A stretch of DNA of 64,000 nucleotides, taken from contig NZ_LOJF01000010.1 of the NCBI RefSeq assembly GCF_001494635.1, positions 62,001 through 126,000 of the forward strand, in the 5' to 3' direction. The position numbers and the translations under genes were made by a program. Positions 33,203 to 41,218 of this stretch are shown here, in pieces. Position 1 is the first letter of the stretch, and each line of letters starts with the position of its first letter. Source of the stretch: Tractidigestivibacter scatoligenes (GTDB lineage: Bacteria > Actinomycetota > Coriobacteriia > Coriobacteriales > Atopobiaceae). The notes beneath the pieces were generated by a model. That model saw only the letters and a program-made list of their open reading frames with translations. It was not told where the DNA came from and searched no databases.

Positions 33203-34630
33203 ATGGCAAACAGGGAGAACAACTACAAGGGTCGCGAAGGGCGTGACGACATTCGCGTTTCGCGCTACGTGCCAGAGGATCCGGTCGAGAAGGTCGCCGG
33301 CTCCGGTTCCGCGAGCGACGCCCAGAGGCGCGCGCAGCAGCGCGGGCAGCATCGTCGCCAGCCGGCAGGTGACGTGCGCGTGCTGCGCCCCGGGGACGGG
33401 TATCGCACGCAGCCTCCCGCCAGGGCCGAGCAAGCCCGTGCGTACGCCGAGCGTCACCGCAAGGAGCAGCGCTCCCGTGCCGTGCGCCGTGGAGTCATTA
33501 TCGCCGTTGCCTGCGTAGCCGCGCTTGTCATTGGTATTGTGGTTGCCCGTGGAGGAGCGGGGCTGGCGCTGCCGTCCCTTGGCGGCTCTGGAAGCGGCGA
33601 TGCTTCCGCTACACAGGGCGAGCAGGGAACGGATTCCTCGCAGGATGCGGGACAGGCCGCACAGGCCACTGTTCTCGAGAATGACGGCAGCATCGTGATG
33701 ACGCTGGGGGGCAGCGCGGACACCTACGTCAAGCGGGGCGAGGATTACGTGGACGGCGGCTGCTACGCGCACGACGGCACCGACGGCATGATTACGGACA
33801 AGGTCACTGCCACGGGCGAGGTCGACACCTCGACACTTGGGGACTACACCGTTACCTATACCGTCGAAGACTCCGCTGGCATGGTGGCCACGGCCACTCG
33901 CACCGTCCACGTGGTGGATGACGTTGATGGAGGCTGGGATAGTGACGGCATTTCGGTCTTCATGTACCACGACGTCTACGATGCGGCAAACCCTCCCGAG
34001 GGTGCCTCCGAGGATCAGAACCTTATTTCCACCACCCTGCTTGACCAGCAGCTCTCTTGGCTCAACGAGAATGGCTACTACTTCCCGTCCTGGGCCGAGA
34101 TACGCGCGTACATTGACGGTGGCCACTCGCTGCCGGCAAAGTCGGTGGTGCTCACCTTCGACGACGGATCCGATGGTTTTCTCACCTATGCGATTCCCCT
34201 GCTTGAGAGCCACAAGATTCCCGCGACCTCGTTTGTCATCTGCAGCGACAGCGACATTCAGGATAAGCTTTCGAACTACGCCAGCCCGTACGTCGACTTC
34301 CAGTCGCACTCGTACGACCTGCACCGCGCGGGTACCTCGGGCAAGGGCCATGGTGGGCGCATCTACGACCTTACCTCTGCCGAGATCTCCGAGGACCTCA
34401 AGCAGTCCGCGGATATTCTCAAGACGAGCGACGCATTTGCGTATCCGTACGGCGACGTCTCCGACGCTGCACCTTCCGGGGTCAAGCAGTCGGGCTTCCT
34501 GCTCGCCTTTACCACGCAGTATGGGCAGGTGCATGTGGGCGACGACCCCACGCAGCTCAAGCGCATGCGTGTGTTTGGCACCTATGAGCTTGGCAGCTTC
34601 GAGTACCAGGCGGCTCATGGCGTAGGGTAG
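33203..34630 (+). CDS. Membrane-anchored polysaccharide deacetylase (CE4)
   Basis: A 475-residue envelope enzyme. A charged cytoplasmic N-terminus (about 95 residues) precedes one membrane helix (VIIAVACVAALVIGIVVA). Then come a Ser/Gly-rich linker, an immunoglobulin-like domain (about 155-235, YTVTYTVEDSAGMVATATRTVHV) and the NodB deacetylase domain, with SVVLTFDDGSDG for the metal and catalytic Asp and QSHSYDLH for the His pair. It would remove acetyl groups from peptidoglycan or a surface glycan outside the membrane. ATG 33203 has only a weak ribosome site. It diverges from the glycosyltransferase, which suggests related glycan work. Confidence 0.88.
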   Translation: MANRENNYKGREGRDDIRVSRYVPEDPVEKVAGSGSASDAQRRAQQRGQHRRQPAGDVRVLRPGDGYRTQPPARAEQARAYAERHRKEQRSRAVRRGVIIAVACVAALVIGIVVARGGAGLALPSLGGSGSGDASATQGEQGTDSSQDAGQAAQATVLENDGSIVMTLGGSADTYVKRGEDYVDGGCYAHDGTDGMITDKVTATGEVDTSTLGDYTVTYTVEDSAGMVATATRTVHVVDDVDGGWDSDGISVFMYHDVYDAANPPEGASEDQNLISTTLLDQQLSWLNENGYYFPSWAEIRAYIDGGHSLPAKSVVLTFDDGSDGFLTYAIPLLESHKIPATSFVICSDSDIQDKLSNYASPYVDFQSHSYDLHRAGTSGKGHGGRIYDLTSAEISEDLKQSADILKTSDAFAYPYGDVSDAAPSGVKQSGFLLAFTTQYGQVHVGDDPTQLKRMRVFGTYELGSFEYQAAHGVG

Positions 34631-34649
34631 GGTGTGCGGTATGGCACGT

Positions 34650-34678
34650 GGCCGGCTGCCCGAGTGGGACGGCCGGCC
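34650..34678 (+). terminator. Hairpin after the deacetylase gene
   Basis: Arms GGCCGGC (34650-34656) and GCCGGCC (34672-34678) lie 20 nt after the stop. The following CGCTTGGCTTGG has only short T runs, so termination is uncertain. Confidence 0.45.
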
Positions 34679-34835
34679 GCTTGGCTTGGCCTCAAGGTAT
34701 TTGTCTGCGAGCCGTAGGTTGCGTGGTGGCGGTTTGTCTCGCCGCCTTTCCCGGTATCATCACTGTGCAGATGGTGCGCTTGTTTTGGCGCGCCACATAG
34801 ATGGGGCCAGCTGCCCCGAGGGGCGGGGGTCTCTT

Positions 34836-35201
34836 ATGGCTTTGTTCGACAGGAAATCAAAGGGTGCGCGCTCGGCATCTGGTGCTGTGCACGTTCCTCC
34901 AACGGCATCGCGCCATGATGGCAATACGGCAGATCGCGACGGCCGGCGGCGGCGCGTGGCAAGCGTGACACCTGCATCGCCGGTTTCTCCGGCTGCGGCC
35001 CCCGCAGGGCATGGTTCATCTGCGCCTACGTATGAGACGGGCAGCTACGGCGCCATTGACGCACGCGATGCAGAGGCGCAGGTCTACGCAAGGCGCCGTC
35101 GCGAGCAGGCGCGGCGCGATACCCTGAGGGTTGTGGCAATCGTTGCAGTAGCCGTGGTCGTACTTGTTGTCGTGCTGGTGATTTCCGGACTGCTGGGATA
35201 G
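34836..35201 (+). CDS. Small tail-anchored membrane protein, unknown
   Basis: A 121-residue protein with a polar, Arg/Ala/Pro-rich N-terminal region and one C-terminal membrane helix (VVAIVAVAVVVLVVVLVISGLL) with almost nothing after it. ATG 34836 follows a GGGGCGGGGG tract. There is no recognised domain. Its stop lies 28 nt from the stop of the convergent gene at 35230, which has the same plan of polar head and single helix. A GGCCGGC/GCCGGCC hairpin at 34650-34678 probably ends the deacetylase transcript before it. Confidence 0.6.
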   Translation: MALFDRKSKGARSASGAVHVPPTASRHDGNTADRDGRRRRVASVTPASPVSPAAAPAGHGSSAPTYETGSYGAIDARDAEAQVYARRRREQARRDTLRVVAIVAVAVVVLVVVLVISGLLG

Positions 35202-35229
35202 GGCGCTGTCCGTTTGAGGAGCTTCTCGG

Positions 35230-35478
35230 CTAGTGGTGGTACTTGGGCAAGGAGCTTGCCGCAGAGGGGGATGCGATGAACATCTGCGACACGGCGGCGA
35301 TGGCAACTATAACCAGAGCACAAGCCACAATGATAAGCAGTACGTAGATAAGGGTGCGGCTGTCGATGTGGCCAACGTTAGCCATCAGGTTGGAGAGGCG
35401 CGAAGGCTTGCGTGAGCTGGAAGTCGAGGGAGTATTGCCCTTCTCGGCATGTGTCCTGTCTTCTGTCCCAAGCCCCAT
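35230..35478 (-). CDS. Small membrane protein, unknown
   Basis: An 82-residue protein with a polar head (about 40 residues) and one hydrophobic helix (TLIYVLLIIVACALVIVAIAAV) followed by a short polar tail. ATG 35478 is chosen because GAGGGAA lies 6 nt upstream. No family is recognised. It may work with the convergent neighbour of similar plan, but nothing in the sequence proves this. The 318 nt upstream (35479-35796) hold no gene, only an imperfect CCCACCG/CGGTGGG stem near 35624-35655 and the 15-bp repeat. Confidence 0.55.
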   Translation of the reverse strand: MGLGTEDRTHAEKGNTPSTSSSRKPSRLSNLMANVGHIDSRTLIYVLLIIVACALVIVAIAAVSQMFIASPSAASSLPKYHH

Positions 35479-35740
35479 CGCGATTCCCTCATCCCAATTC
35501 GCGCCTCTCAAGACAATTAAGTATGAGCCAACTTAGCTTTCAGCTGCCTTGTCTTTCAAGTTCTCTTGGGAATCTCACGGAGCTTGAGGTGTAGGGAGAT
35601 TGACAATCCGACCACGTGCCCCACCGGCGCTATATGCGTCCTCGGTGCGGTGGGCGTCCAAATTATCGCGCGAAAAATCAGACCAGGAGAACGTTTCCGC
35701 AGTTGAACAAAATGCGAGCAGAAATATCGTTCAATAATTG

Positions 35741-35815
35741 GCTGCGAGGCCCTGTGCTGCGATGTCCTAGGCTGCGAGGTCCTGTGCTGCGAGGCCCTAG
35801 GCTGCGAGATTGCCA
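35741..35815. repeat. Five tandem copies of a 15-bp repeat
   Basis: GCTGCGAGGCCCTGT-like units start at 35741, 35756, 35771, 35786 and 35801, with GCTGCGA in all five. The array runs into the 3' end of the EamA gene (stop at 35797), so the last codons of that protein come from the repeat. Confidence 0.85.
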
Positions 35816-36720
35816 GCAGAACGGCTCCCCGCAAGGCGACGGCTGGTCTTCTCGGCGCCACGGCGCTTGCCGGCGACCTCGCAGAAGATGGCACCACCCA
35901 GGATAAACACCGTACCGGCAACGTTCGCGGGCGTGAGTGCCTCGCCAAGAATGAGCGCCGAAAGGATCACGGCAGAGAGCGGCTCGAGGTAGCCCCACAC
36001 TGAGACGCGCTGCACAGGCAGCTGGCCCATAGCGGAGAAGTACAGGTAGCAGCCAAGGCCCGTGTTCACCAGGCCCAGGCAGAGAATGGCGGGCCAGTTT
36101 GCCGAGAGGGGCACGGCCAGCTCGGAGCCATGGGCGACAAGCGCAAACACGGCGACGGCGGCAAAGCTCGCAACCAGCTGGATTGCAGAGGCCTCAATGC
36201 CGGCTACGGCGTTGGATGCGCGCTTGCTGCAAACGACCATCACCGCGTACATGACGGCCGACATGCCACCGCACACAAGCCCCCATGGCGAGAGCGCCAC
36301 GCCTTTGCCCTGCGCCACTACGAGAAACGCACCGCAGATAACGGCTGCAAAGCCCAGCAGCTTGGCGGGGGTGAGTCGCTCGTGGAAGAGGACCGGCGAG
36401 AGCGCCATCACGATGACCGGCCCACAGTAGTAGGCAAGAGACGCAATGCCCACGCCAATGAGCTTGTATGCCTCAAAGAGGAAGATCCAACCCACGCCCA
36501 GCGCCGCGCCGGATGCGGCAAGGTAGGCGGCGTCGCGCGGGTGGTCGAGAAACGCAGGACGCTTGCGGGCGCCCAGCACGATGAGGGCAAGCAGCGTGCC
36601 GCCAAGCAGGGTGCGGAGCAGGACGATCTGCCAGCTGGGAAGCGAGATCTGGCTAGCAATGATGCCGTTCGAGCCAAAGACGAGCAGTGACAGCAGGTAC
36701 TTCCTCGACGCGCGCGACAT
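35797..36720 (-). CDS. EamA/DMT-family permease
   Basis: A 307-residue permease with about ten membrane helices in two EamA repeats (ISLPSWQIVLLRTLLGGTLL; RVSVWGYLEPLSAVILSALILGE). It would export a small metabolite. ATG 36720 has GGGAGG 6 nt before it. The last residues (SRRLAGSRSAGNLAA) are encoded partly within a tandem repeat and are probably not important. It is divergent from a LysR gene with a shared gap of 154 nt, the common arrangement in which the regulator controls the exporter. Confidence 0.85.
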   Translation of the reverse strand: MSRASRKYLLSLLVFGSNGIIASQISLPSWQIVLLRTLLGGTLLALIVLGARKRPAFLDHPRDAAYLAASGAALGVGWIFLFEAYKLIGVGIASLAYYCGPVIVMALSPVLFHERLTPAKLLGFAAVICGAFLVVAQGKGVALSPWGLVCGGMSAVMYAVMVVCSKRASNAVAGIEASAIQLVASFAAVAVFALVAHGSELAVPLSANWPAILCLGLVNTGLGCYLYFSAMGQLPVQRVSVWGYLEPLSAVILSALILGEALTPANVAGTVFILGGAIFCEVAGKRRGAEKTSRRLAGSRSAGNLAA

Positions 36721-36776
36721 GCATGACCTCCCATGGCCCCTCAATTTCCTCAAACACTTTCGCAGAATGTGTATGC

Positions 36777-36798
36777 TGATAAAAGCGAATGTTTATCA
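36777..36798. promoter_or_regulatory. Candidate LysR binding site
   Basis: TGATAAA (36777-36783) and TTTATCA (36792-36798) form perfect 7-bp arms with an 8-nt spacer in the gap between the divergent permease and LysR genes. The arrangement fits the usual dyad bound by LysR proteins. Confidence 0.6.
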
Positions 36799-36874
36799 TG
36801 AGATATATGAGGATTCATCATGCAATCGGTGTCAGCGGCTTGCAGCGCCGCACCGTGTGCCGCAAGGGGGCTCC

Positions 36875-37732
36875 ATGGACGCAAACATCCAGAAGTACCA
36901 GGCATTTGTCGAGACCGTACGAACGGGTAGCTTTACGCGGGCAGCGCGCTCGCTCTCGTACACGCAGTCCGGTGTGAGCCGCATGATCGCCGACCTCGAG
37001 CGCGACTGGGGCATGACGCTTCTCGAGCGCAGCCGCGCGGGAGTGACGCTCACCAGCGAGGGGCGCGCGGTGCTGCCCTTCGTGGAGGGCGTGTGCGACG
37101 ACTACCGCCGCCTGGAGTCGCAGATAGATGACCTCAATGGGCTTGCCGCGGGCAGTATCCGCATAGGGACCTTCTCGTCTGTGGCCACACACATCCTGCC
37201 CAAGGTCATCGGCCGCTTCCAGAAGGACTACCCCGCCATCGAGTACGAGCTGCTCATGGGCGACTACACCGAGATCGATGGCTGGGTGGCGTCCGGCCGC
37301 GTGGACTTTGGCTTCCTCCCGCGTGTGCCGCGCTACTCGGGACTCGCCGAGCGCGTGGTTGAGCGAGACGAGCTCATGGCGGTGCTCCCGGTGGGCCACC
37401 GGCTGGCGGGGGAGGCGTCCGTGCCCGTCTCGGCGCTCTGCGAGGAGCCGTTCATCGTGCTCGAGCGCGGCCAGGACGACGAGATAACCCCCATCTTCGA
37501 ACGCGCGGGCCTCTCGCCCAACGCGCGCTTTTCCACCTGGGATGACTACGCCATCATGTCGATGGTCGAAAGCGGCCTGGGCCTCTCGATTCTGCCGGCG
37601 CTCATCCTGCGGAGAAACCCCTACGCCATCGTGACCAAGCCGCTCGAGCCGGCCACGTACCGCGACATTCGCGTGGTCTATCGCGAGGGCGCGCTGCCAC
37701 GTGCCGCACGTCGCTTCCTCGAGTACCTGTGA
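36875..37732 (+). CDS. LysR-family transcriptional regulator
   Basis: A 285-residue regulator. The N-terminal helix-turn-helix is YQAFVETVRTGSFTRAARSL followed by YTQSGVSRMIADLERDWGMTLLER. The effector domain follows, with GSIRIGTFSSVATHILPKVI and SGLGLSILPALI. ATG 36875 is taken as the start of the LysR fold, with AAGGGGG before it; the reading frame is open further upstream but carries no domain. It most likely regulates the divergent permease. Confidence 0.9.
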   Translation: MDANIQKYQAFVETVRTGSFTRAARSLSYTQSGVSRMIADLERDWGMTLLERSRAGVTLTSEGRAVLPFVEGVCDDYRRLESQIDDLNGLAAGSIRIGTFSSVATHILPKVIGRFQKDYPAIEYELLMGDYTEIDGWVASGRVDFGFLPRVPRYSGLAERVVERDELMAVLPVGHRLAGEASVPVSALCEEPFIVLERGQDDEITPIFERAGLSPNARFSTWDDYAIMSMVESGLGLSILPALILRRNPYAIVTKPLEPATYRDIRVVYREGALPRAARRFLEYL

Positions 37733-37779
37733 GCGGGGAGGGGCGGGCCCCGTGCGATGGACCGCCGCCGGCGAAGGCC

Positions 37780-38577
37780 CTACGCTCCTCTCGCCAGCCG
37801 CCTGGAGGCAAACGCCACCAGTAGGAGCGCAATCGCCATAAGGACTATGGTCCCGCCGGGCCGCAGTCCCAGGTAGTAGGAGGCGACAAGGCCAAGCGCG
37901 CTGGCCAGCACGCCGGCGAGGCTCGAAAGCAGGCACGCCTGCCGCCAGCTGCGTGCAAGTTCCAAGCCGCAGGCAACGGGGACTACCATCATTGAGGAAA
38001 CGATGAGCGAGCCCACCGTGCGAGATGCCACGGCAACCACCAGAGCAACCACCATCATGAAGGCAAGGTTGACTGCCCCTACGGGCACGCCAGCCGTACG
38101 CGCCTGCCGCTCGTCGAAGGACATGAGGAAGAGGCTTCTCCGCAAGACGATGCGGGTCACGACGGCCACGGCACACACCACGACGATAGTCGCGACCTCG
38201 TCGTCGGACATGGTGAGAATGCTGCCAAACATGTAGCTGTTGAGGCTCGAGGCGTTTGGCACAAAACCCGAGAGCACACCAGCTGCGCCCACGCCCGCTG
38301 CCAGAATGATGGCCACGGCAAGCTCGGACTGCTCGCGCGCCCGCCTTCGCACGCCCTCGATGCAAAGCGACCCCACGAGGCATGCCACGATGGCCCCGGC
38401 AACCGGGCTTACGCCGCCAACTAGGCCGGCGGCAACGCCCGCAAGCGACGCGTGAGACAGTGCGTCCCCAATCATGGACAGCCTGCGCTGGACAACCGTC
38501 ATTCCTACCAGCGGGATCACGGCGCCAAGGAGCAGCCCGGCGAGAAGCCCGCGCTGCATGAAGGAGAACTCGAGCAT
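37780..38577 (-). CDS. znuB: Zinc/manganese ABC transporter, permease
   Basis: A 265-residue membrane component of a metal-ion ABC importer (ABC-3 family), with about eight to nine helices. MQRGLLAGLLLGAVIPLVGMTVVQRRLSMIGDALSHASLAGV is the family start, in which the SHASLAG stretch contacts the ATPase. It begins 3 nt after the znuC stop and completes the operon fur-small protein-znuA-znuC-znuB. The choice of zinc rests on the operon and the binding protein rather than this protein itself. Confidence 0.88.
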   Translation of the reverse strand: MLEFSFMQRGLLAGLLLGAVIPLVGMTVVQRRLSMIGDALSHASLAGVAAGLVGGVSPVAGAIVACLVGSLCIEGVRRRAREQSELAVAIILAAGVGAAGVLSGFVPNASSLNSYMFGSILTMSDDEVATIVVVCAVAVVTRIVLRRSLFLMSFDERQARTAGVPVGAVNLAFMMVVALVVAVASRTVGSLIVSSMMVVPVACGLELARSWRQACLLSSLAGVLASALGLVASYYLGLRPGGTIVLMAIALLLVAFASRRLARGA

Positions 38578-38580
38578 GGG

Positions 38581-39285
38581 CTAGGCCTCCCTTCTCACAA
38601 TGCGGCCGTCCTCAACAAGAAGGACGCTGCCGCCAAGGCTTCTCAGGACGCGCTGGTCGTGCGTGACGAGAAGCACCGTGAGCCTGCGCTTGGCGTGCGT
38701 GGAGGCCACCAGGGAGCAGAGCGCTTCGCGGCTTTCGCGGTCAAGGCCGTTCGTTGGCTCGTCCAGGACGAGAAGTCCCGGCCCGTTTACCAGCGCACAT
38801 GCTAGGCGCACGCGCTGGAGCTGGCCGCCAGAGAGCTCGCGCACCATCCTCGAGGCGTGGGCGTCCATTCCCACCCGCCCCAGCGCGTCAAGGCTCCGCT
38901 CGCGGCGCTCGGCGCGCGAGAGTCGCCGGCCCCGCGCGCCTGCGCCCTGGAAGGCGCTTACAAGCTCGAGTGCCGTGGCGGGAAAGCGCGAGACGGCCTC
39001 CGGCGGAAGCTGCGGCACGTAGCCCACGAGGTTCCACCTGCCAAAGCGAGCGGGATTCTCGCCAAAGAGGCGAACGGTGCCCGCCGTGGGCGCAAGCTCT
39101 CCCACGGCAAGACGCGCGATGGTAGACTTGCCGGCGCCGTTGTCTCCCACAATGGAGCAGATCTCGCCTGCGCCAACCACCAGGCCAACGCCATGGAGCA
39201 CCTCCTCGCGACCGTACGAGAAGCGCACGTCACGTAGCTCGACCGGTGGTGCGGCCGCCTCCGGAGTCCCAAGTTCCACGGCCAT
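38581..39285 (-). CDS. znuC: Zinc/manganese ABC transporter, ATPase
   Basis: A 234-residue ATPase of the metal importer. Walker A is SIVGDNGAGKST, the signature is RELSGGQLQRVRLACAL, and Walker B is LLVLDEPTNGLD, followed by the switch His in VTHDQR. Its ATG overlaps the znuA stop codon by one nucleotide, which indicates coupled translation. It partners the ZnuB permease next to it. Confidence 0.9.
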   Translation of the reverse strand: MAVELGTPEAAAPPVELRDVRFSYGREEVLHGVGLVVGAGEICSIVGDNGAGKSTIARLAVGELAPTAGTVRLFGENPARFGRWNLVGYVPQLPPEAVSRFPATALELVSAFQGAGARGRRLSRAERRERSLDALGRVGMDAHASRMVRELSGGQLQRVRLACALVNGPGLLVLDEPTNGLDRESREALCSLVASTHAKRRLTVLLVTHDQRVLRSLGGSVLLVEDGRIVRREA

Positions 39286-40241
39286 TACGCCAGCGCCTCC
39301 CTCATTGCCGCGAGGTTCTTGCGCATCACGGAGAGGTAATCCTCCCCTGCGGCAAGCTCCTCGTCCGAGAGGCCTTCAAGTGGGTTGAGCTCCTCGACTG
39401 TGGCCCCGGTCTCGCTGGCGATGGCCTGGGCGACCTTTGGGCTCACGAGCTCTTCGGAGAAGATCGTCTTCACGTTGTTCTCGCGCACGAACTGGGCAAT
39501 TTCGGCCATCTGCCGTGCGTTTGGCTCGCCCTCGGCGTCGATGCCCGCAATGGCTACCTGCGTGAGACCGTAGGCGTCGCAGAGGTAGCCAAATGCCTCG
39601 TGGGACACCACGAGGTTCCTGGTCGAGAGGTCCGCAAGGCCTTCCACAAACTCGGCGTCGAGCTTCTCGAACTCCGCCGCCCAGCGCTCGTAGTTCGCGT
39701 CATAGGTCTCGTGTCCATTGGGATCGAGCAACACGAGCGCGTCGCGGATGGCTTGAAGCTCGCGCTTGGCGTTTCTCGGCGAGAGCCAGACGTGTGGGTC
39801 GGTGCCAGAGTCGCTTTCCCCTGCCTCGCTTTCGGGCAGCTCGCGCAGGTCCAGGCCGTCGCTTGCGCATACGAGGACGGGTTTCTCGCCCGACAGGCCG
39901 TTTGCCACGTCAGAGACCCAGTGCTCCATGCCGGCGCCGTTGTAGACGAGCATGTCGCAGGTGGTAATGGTGCGGATGTCTGTGGTCGAGGGTTCCCAAT
40001 CGTGCGGCTCGGTGCCCGCGGGCACCAGGCAAGTAACAGTCGCACGGTCACCGGAAATCTTGCTCGCAAAGTCGTACATGGGATAGAAGCTTGCGCAGAT
40101 CGAGAGCGCGGACGTGCCAGGGCCGTTGCCGGTGGCGTTCGAGCAGCCCGCGATGGCAGCCCCGGCCGAGATGGCGAGAAGGCCGAGAAGGGTGCGTCGC
40201 CCCATCACGGGGTTTCGGCGCGGTGCTATGCAGTTGTCCAT
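39285..40241 (-). CDS. znuA: Metal-binding lipoprotein of the zinc/manganese ABC transporter
   Basis: A 318-residue cluster A-I substrate-binding lipoprotein. The signal peptide ends in the lipobox AIAGC. Metal ligands of the family are visible: His in GTEPHDWEPS, DPHVWLSP, and HEAFGYL, with a late Glu/Asp region (FSEELVSP). There is no long His-rich loop of the kind seen in many ZnuA proteins, only an acidic insert (ESEAGESDSGTDPH), so zinc and manganese cannot be told apart from this protein alone. ATG 40241 has AGGAG 9 nt upstream. Confidence 0.88.
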   Translation of the reverse strand: MDNCIAPRRNPVMGRRTLLGLLAISAGAAIAGCSNATGNGPGTSALSICASFYPMYDFASKISGDRATVTCLVPAGTEPHDWEPSTTDIRTITTCDMLVYNGAGMEHWVSDVANGLSGEKPVLVCASDGLDLRELPESEAGESDSGTDPHVWLSPRNAKRELQAIRDALVLLDPNGHETYDANYERWAAEFEKLDAEFVEGLADLSTRNLVVSHEAFGYLCDAYGLTQVAIAGIDAEGEPNARQMAEIAQFVRENNVKTIFSEELVSPKVAQAIASETGATVEELNPLEGLSDEELAAGEDYLSVMRKNLAAMREALA

Positions 40242-40306
40242 GGAAGTGTCTCCTGGTCTCTAGTCTGGGTGCTATGCAGATTGCGGCATGAGGCAGTCCG
40301 CTTCCA

Positions 40307-40633
40307 TCAGATGTCGAGACGGACCCCCAGAGAGACGGGGGAGGATGCGACAAGGACAACGCTGGTAAGGGGCGTGATCCATGTGGAGGCAATGCGTGCC
40401 GAGGGGATGTACGGCGCGGGTGGTGCCGCCGTCGAGCTGCGGCCAACAACCTTCGCCGCGCCAACCATGAGCCGGCAGACGGGGCAGGTGTCGCCCGTGC
40501 ACTGGTGGTGGACCTCCTTTCCCAGCGCTATCGCCGAGAGGAACGTGCCCACGGCGAGAAATGCTGCCAGCGCGAGCGTGGCCACCCGGAGGGTGGCTGC
40601 TTGGCGGACCGTGTGGCGCATGGCGTCATGCAT
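40307..40633 (-). CDS. Small membrane protein with a metal-binding-like motif
   Basis: A 108-residue protein with one hydrophobic segment (ATLALAAFLAVGTFLSAIAL) followed by the motif HHQCTGDTCPVC, two His and three Cys in twelve residues. A second hydrophobic stretch (WITPLTSVVLVASS) lies near the end. It sits between the fur-family gene (8-nt overlap) and znuA, so a role in zinc handling or sensing at the membrane is likely, though it is not proven by family. ATG 40633 has AGGT about 9 nt upstream. Confidence 0.7.
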   Translation of the reverse strand: MHDAMRHTVRQAATLRVATLALAAFLAVGTFLSAIALGKEVHHQCTGDTCPVCRLMVGAAKVVGRSSTAAPPAPYIPSARIASTWITPLTSVVLVASSPVSLGVRLDI

Positions 40634-41051
40634 GGGCCGTGACCTGCCCCTTCGCGCAGAGGGGACAGCGGCCGTAGAGCACGGTCCGGGAGAGGTCGAT
40701 GGCAAAGCCGTGGACCGTGCGCACGTGGTGGGAGAACTCCTGGAAGGCGTCGCAGTCGATGGTGGAGACGCGGCCGCACTCTACGCACACCAGCTGACCC
40801 GCGTCCTCCTCGCCCTTGTTTACCAGGCGATAGAGGGCGACCTCACCGCGAGGGGCAACAACCTTTGATGCCATGCCCTCACCTGCGAACGCCTCGAGGG
40901 TGCGATAGATGGTCGAGCGGCCAATCTCGACCCCCCGCGACTTTAGGGCTTCGAAGACGCCGTCGACGCTCGTGTAGCGGTCAGTGTGCGCGGCAAGGTA
41001 GTCGAGGACTGCCTGGCGCTGGCGAGTGTTGTAGGAACCCCTGGTGGCCAT
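40626..41051 (-). CDS. Fur-family metal regulator (probably Zur)
   Basis: A 141-residue repressor. The N-terminal winged helix (TRQRQAVLDYLAAHTDRYTSVDGVF, STIYRTLEAFAGEG) and the dimerisation domain with two CxxC structural zinc sites (CVECG and CPLC) and FSHHVRTVHGF are as in Fur/Zur. Because it leads an operon of a zinc-type ABC importer, Zur is the best call. ATG 41051 has GGGGAG upstream. A near-ideal 27-bp palindrome at 41107-41133 is the likely operator, so the operon is probably autoregulated. Confidence 0.88.
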   Translation of the reverse strand: MATRGSYNTRQRQAVLDYLAAHTDRYTSVDGVFEALKSRGVEIGRSTIYRTLEAFAGEGMASKVVAPRGEVALYRLVNKGEEDAGQLVCVECGRVSTIDCDAFQEFSHHVRTVHGFAIDLSRTVLYGRCPLCAKGQVTAHA

Positions 41052-41106
41052 GTGTGTCTCCCCATCTTCCAACGCTGCCGCAATACGGAGTGCGGTGGGT
41101 TTTACG

Positions 41107-41133
41107 AATTGAAATTGAAACTCAATTTCAATT
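41107..41133. promoter_or_regulatory. Candidate Zur/Fur operator
   Basis: AATTGAAATTGA (41107-41118) and TCAATTTCAATT (41122-41133) are perfect 12-bp arms around a 3-nt centre, 56 nt upstream of the regulator gene. The AT-rich dyad stands out from GC-rich flanks. Confidence 0.8.
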
Positions 41134-41218
41134 TAAGCCTACAGGGAGGAGCCGGGTGCGTCAAGCTGAGCGTCAAAAGAGAGGCCTTTGGGACGATAAC
41201 CCGTATCCGACAATTCGA

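Noticed and set aside
31685-34618. One very long minus-strand protein of 977 residues
   Set aside because: Only the part from ATG 33061 has a protein family signature. The upstream part runs antisense to the polysaccharide deacetylase, which has clear domains.
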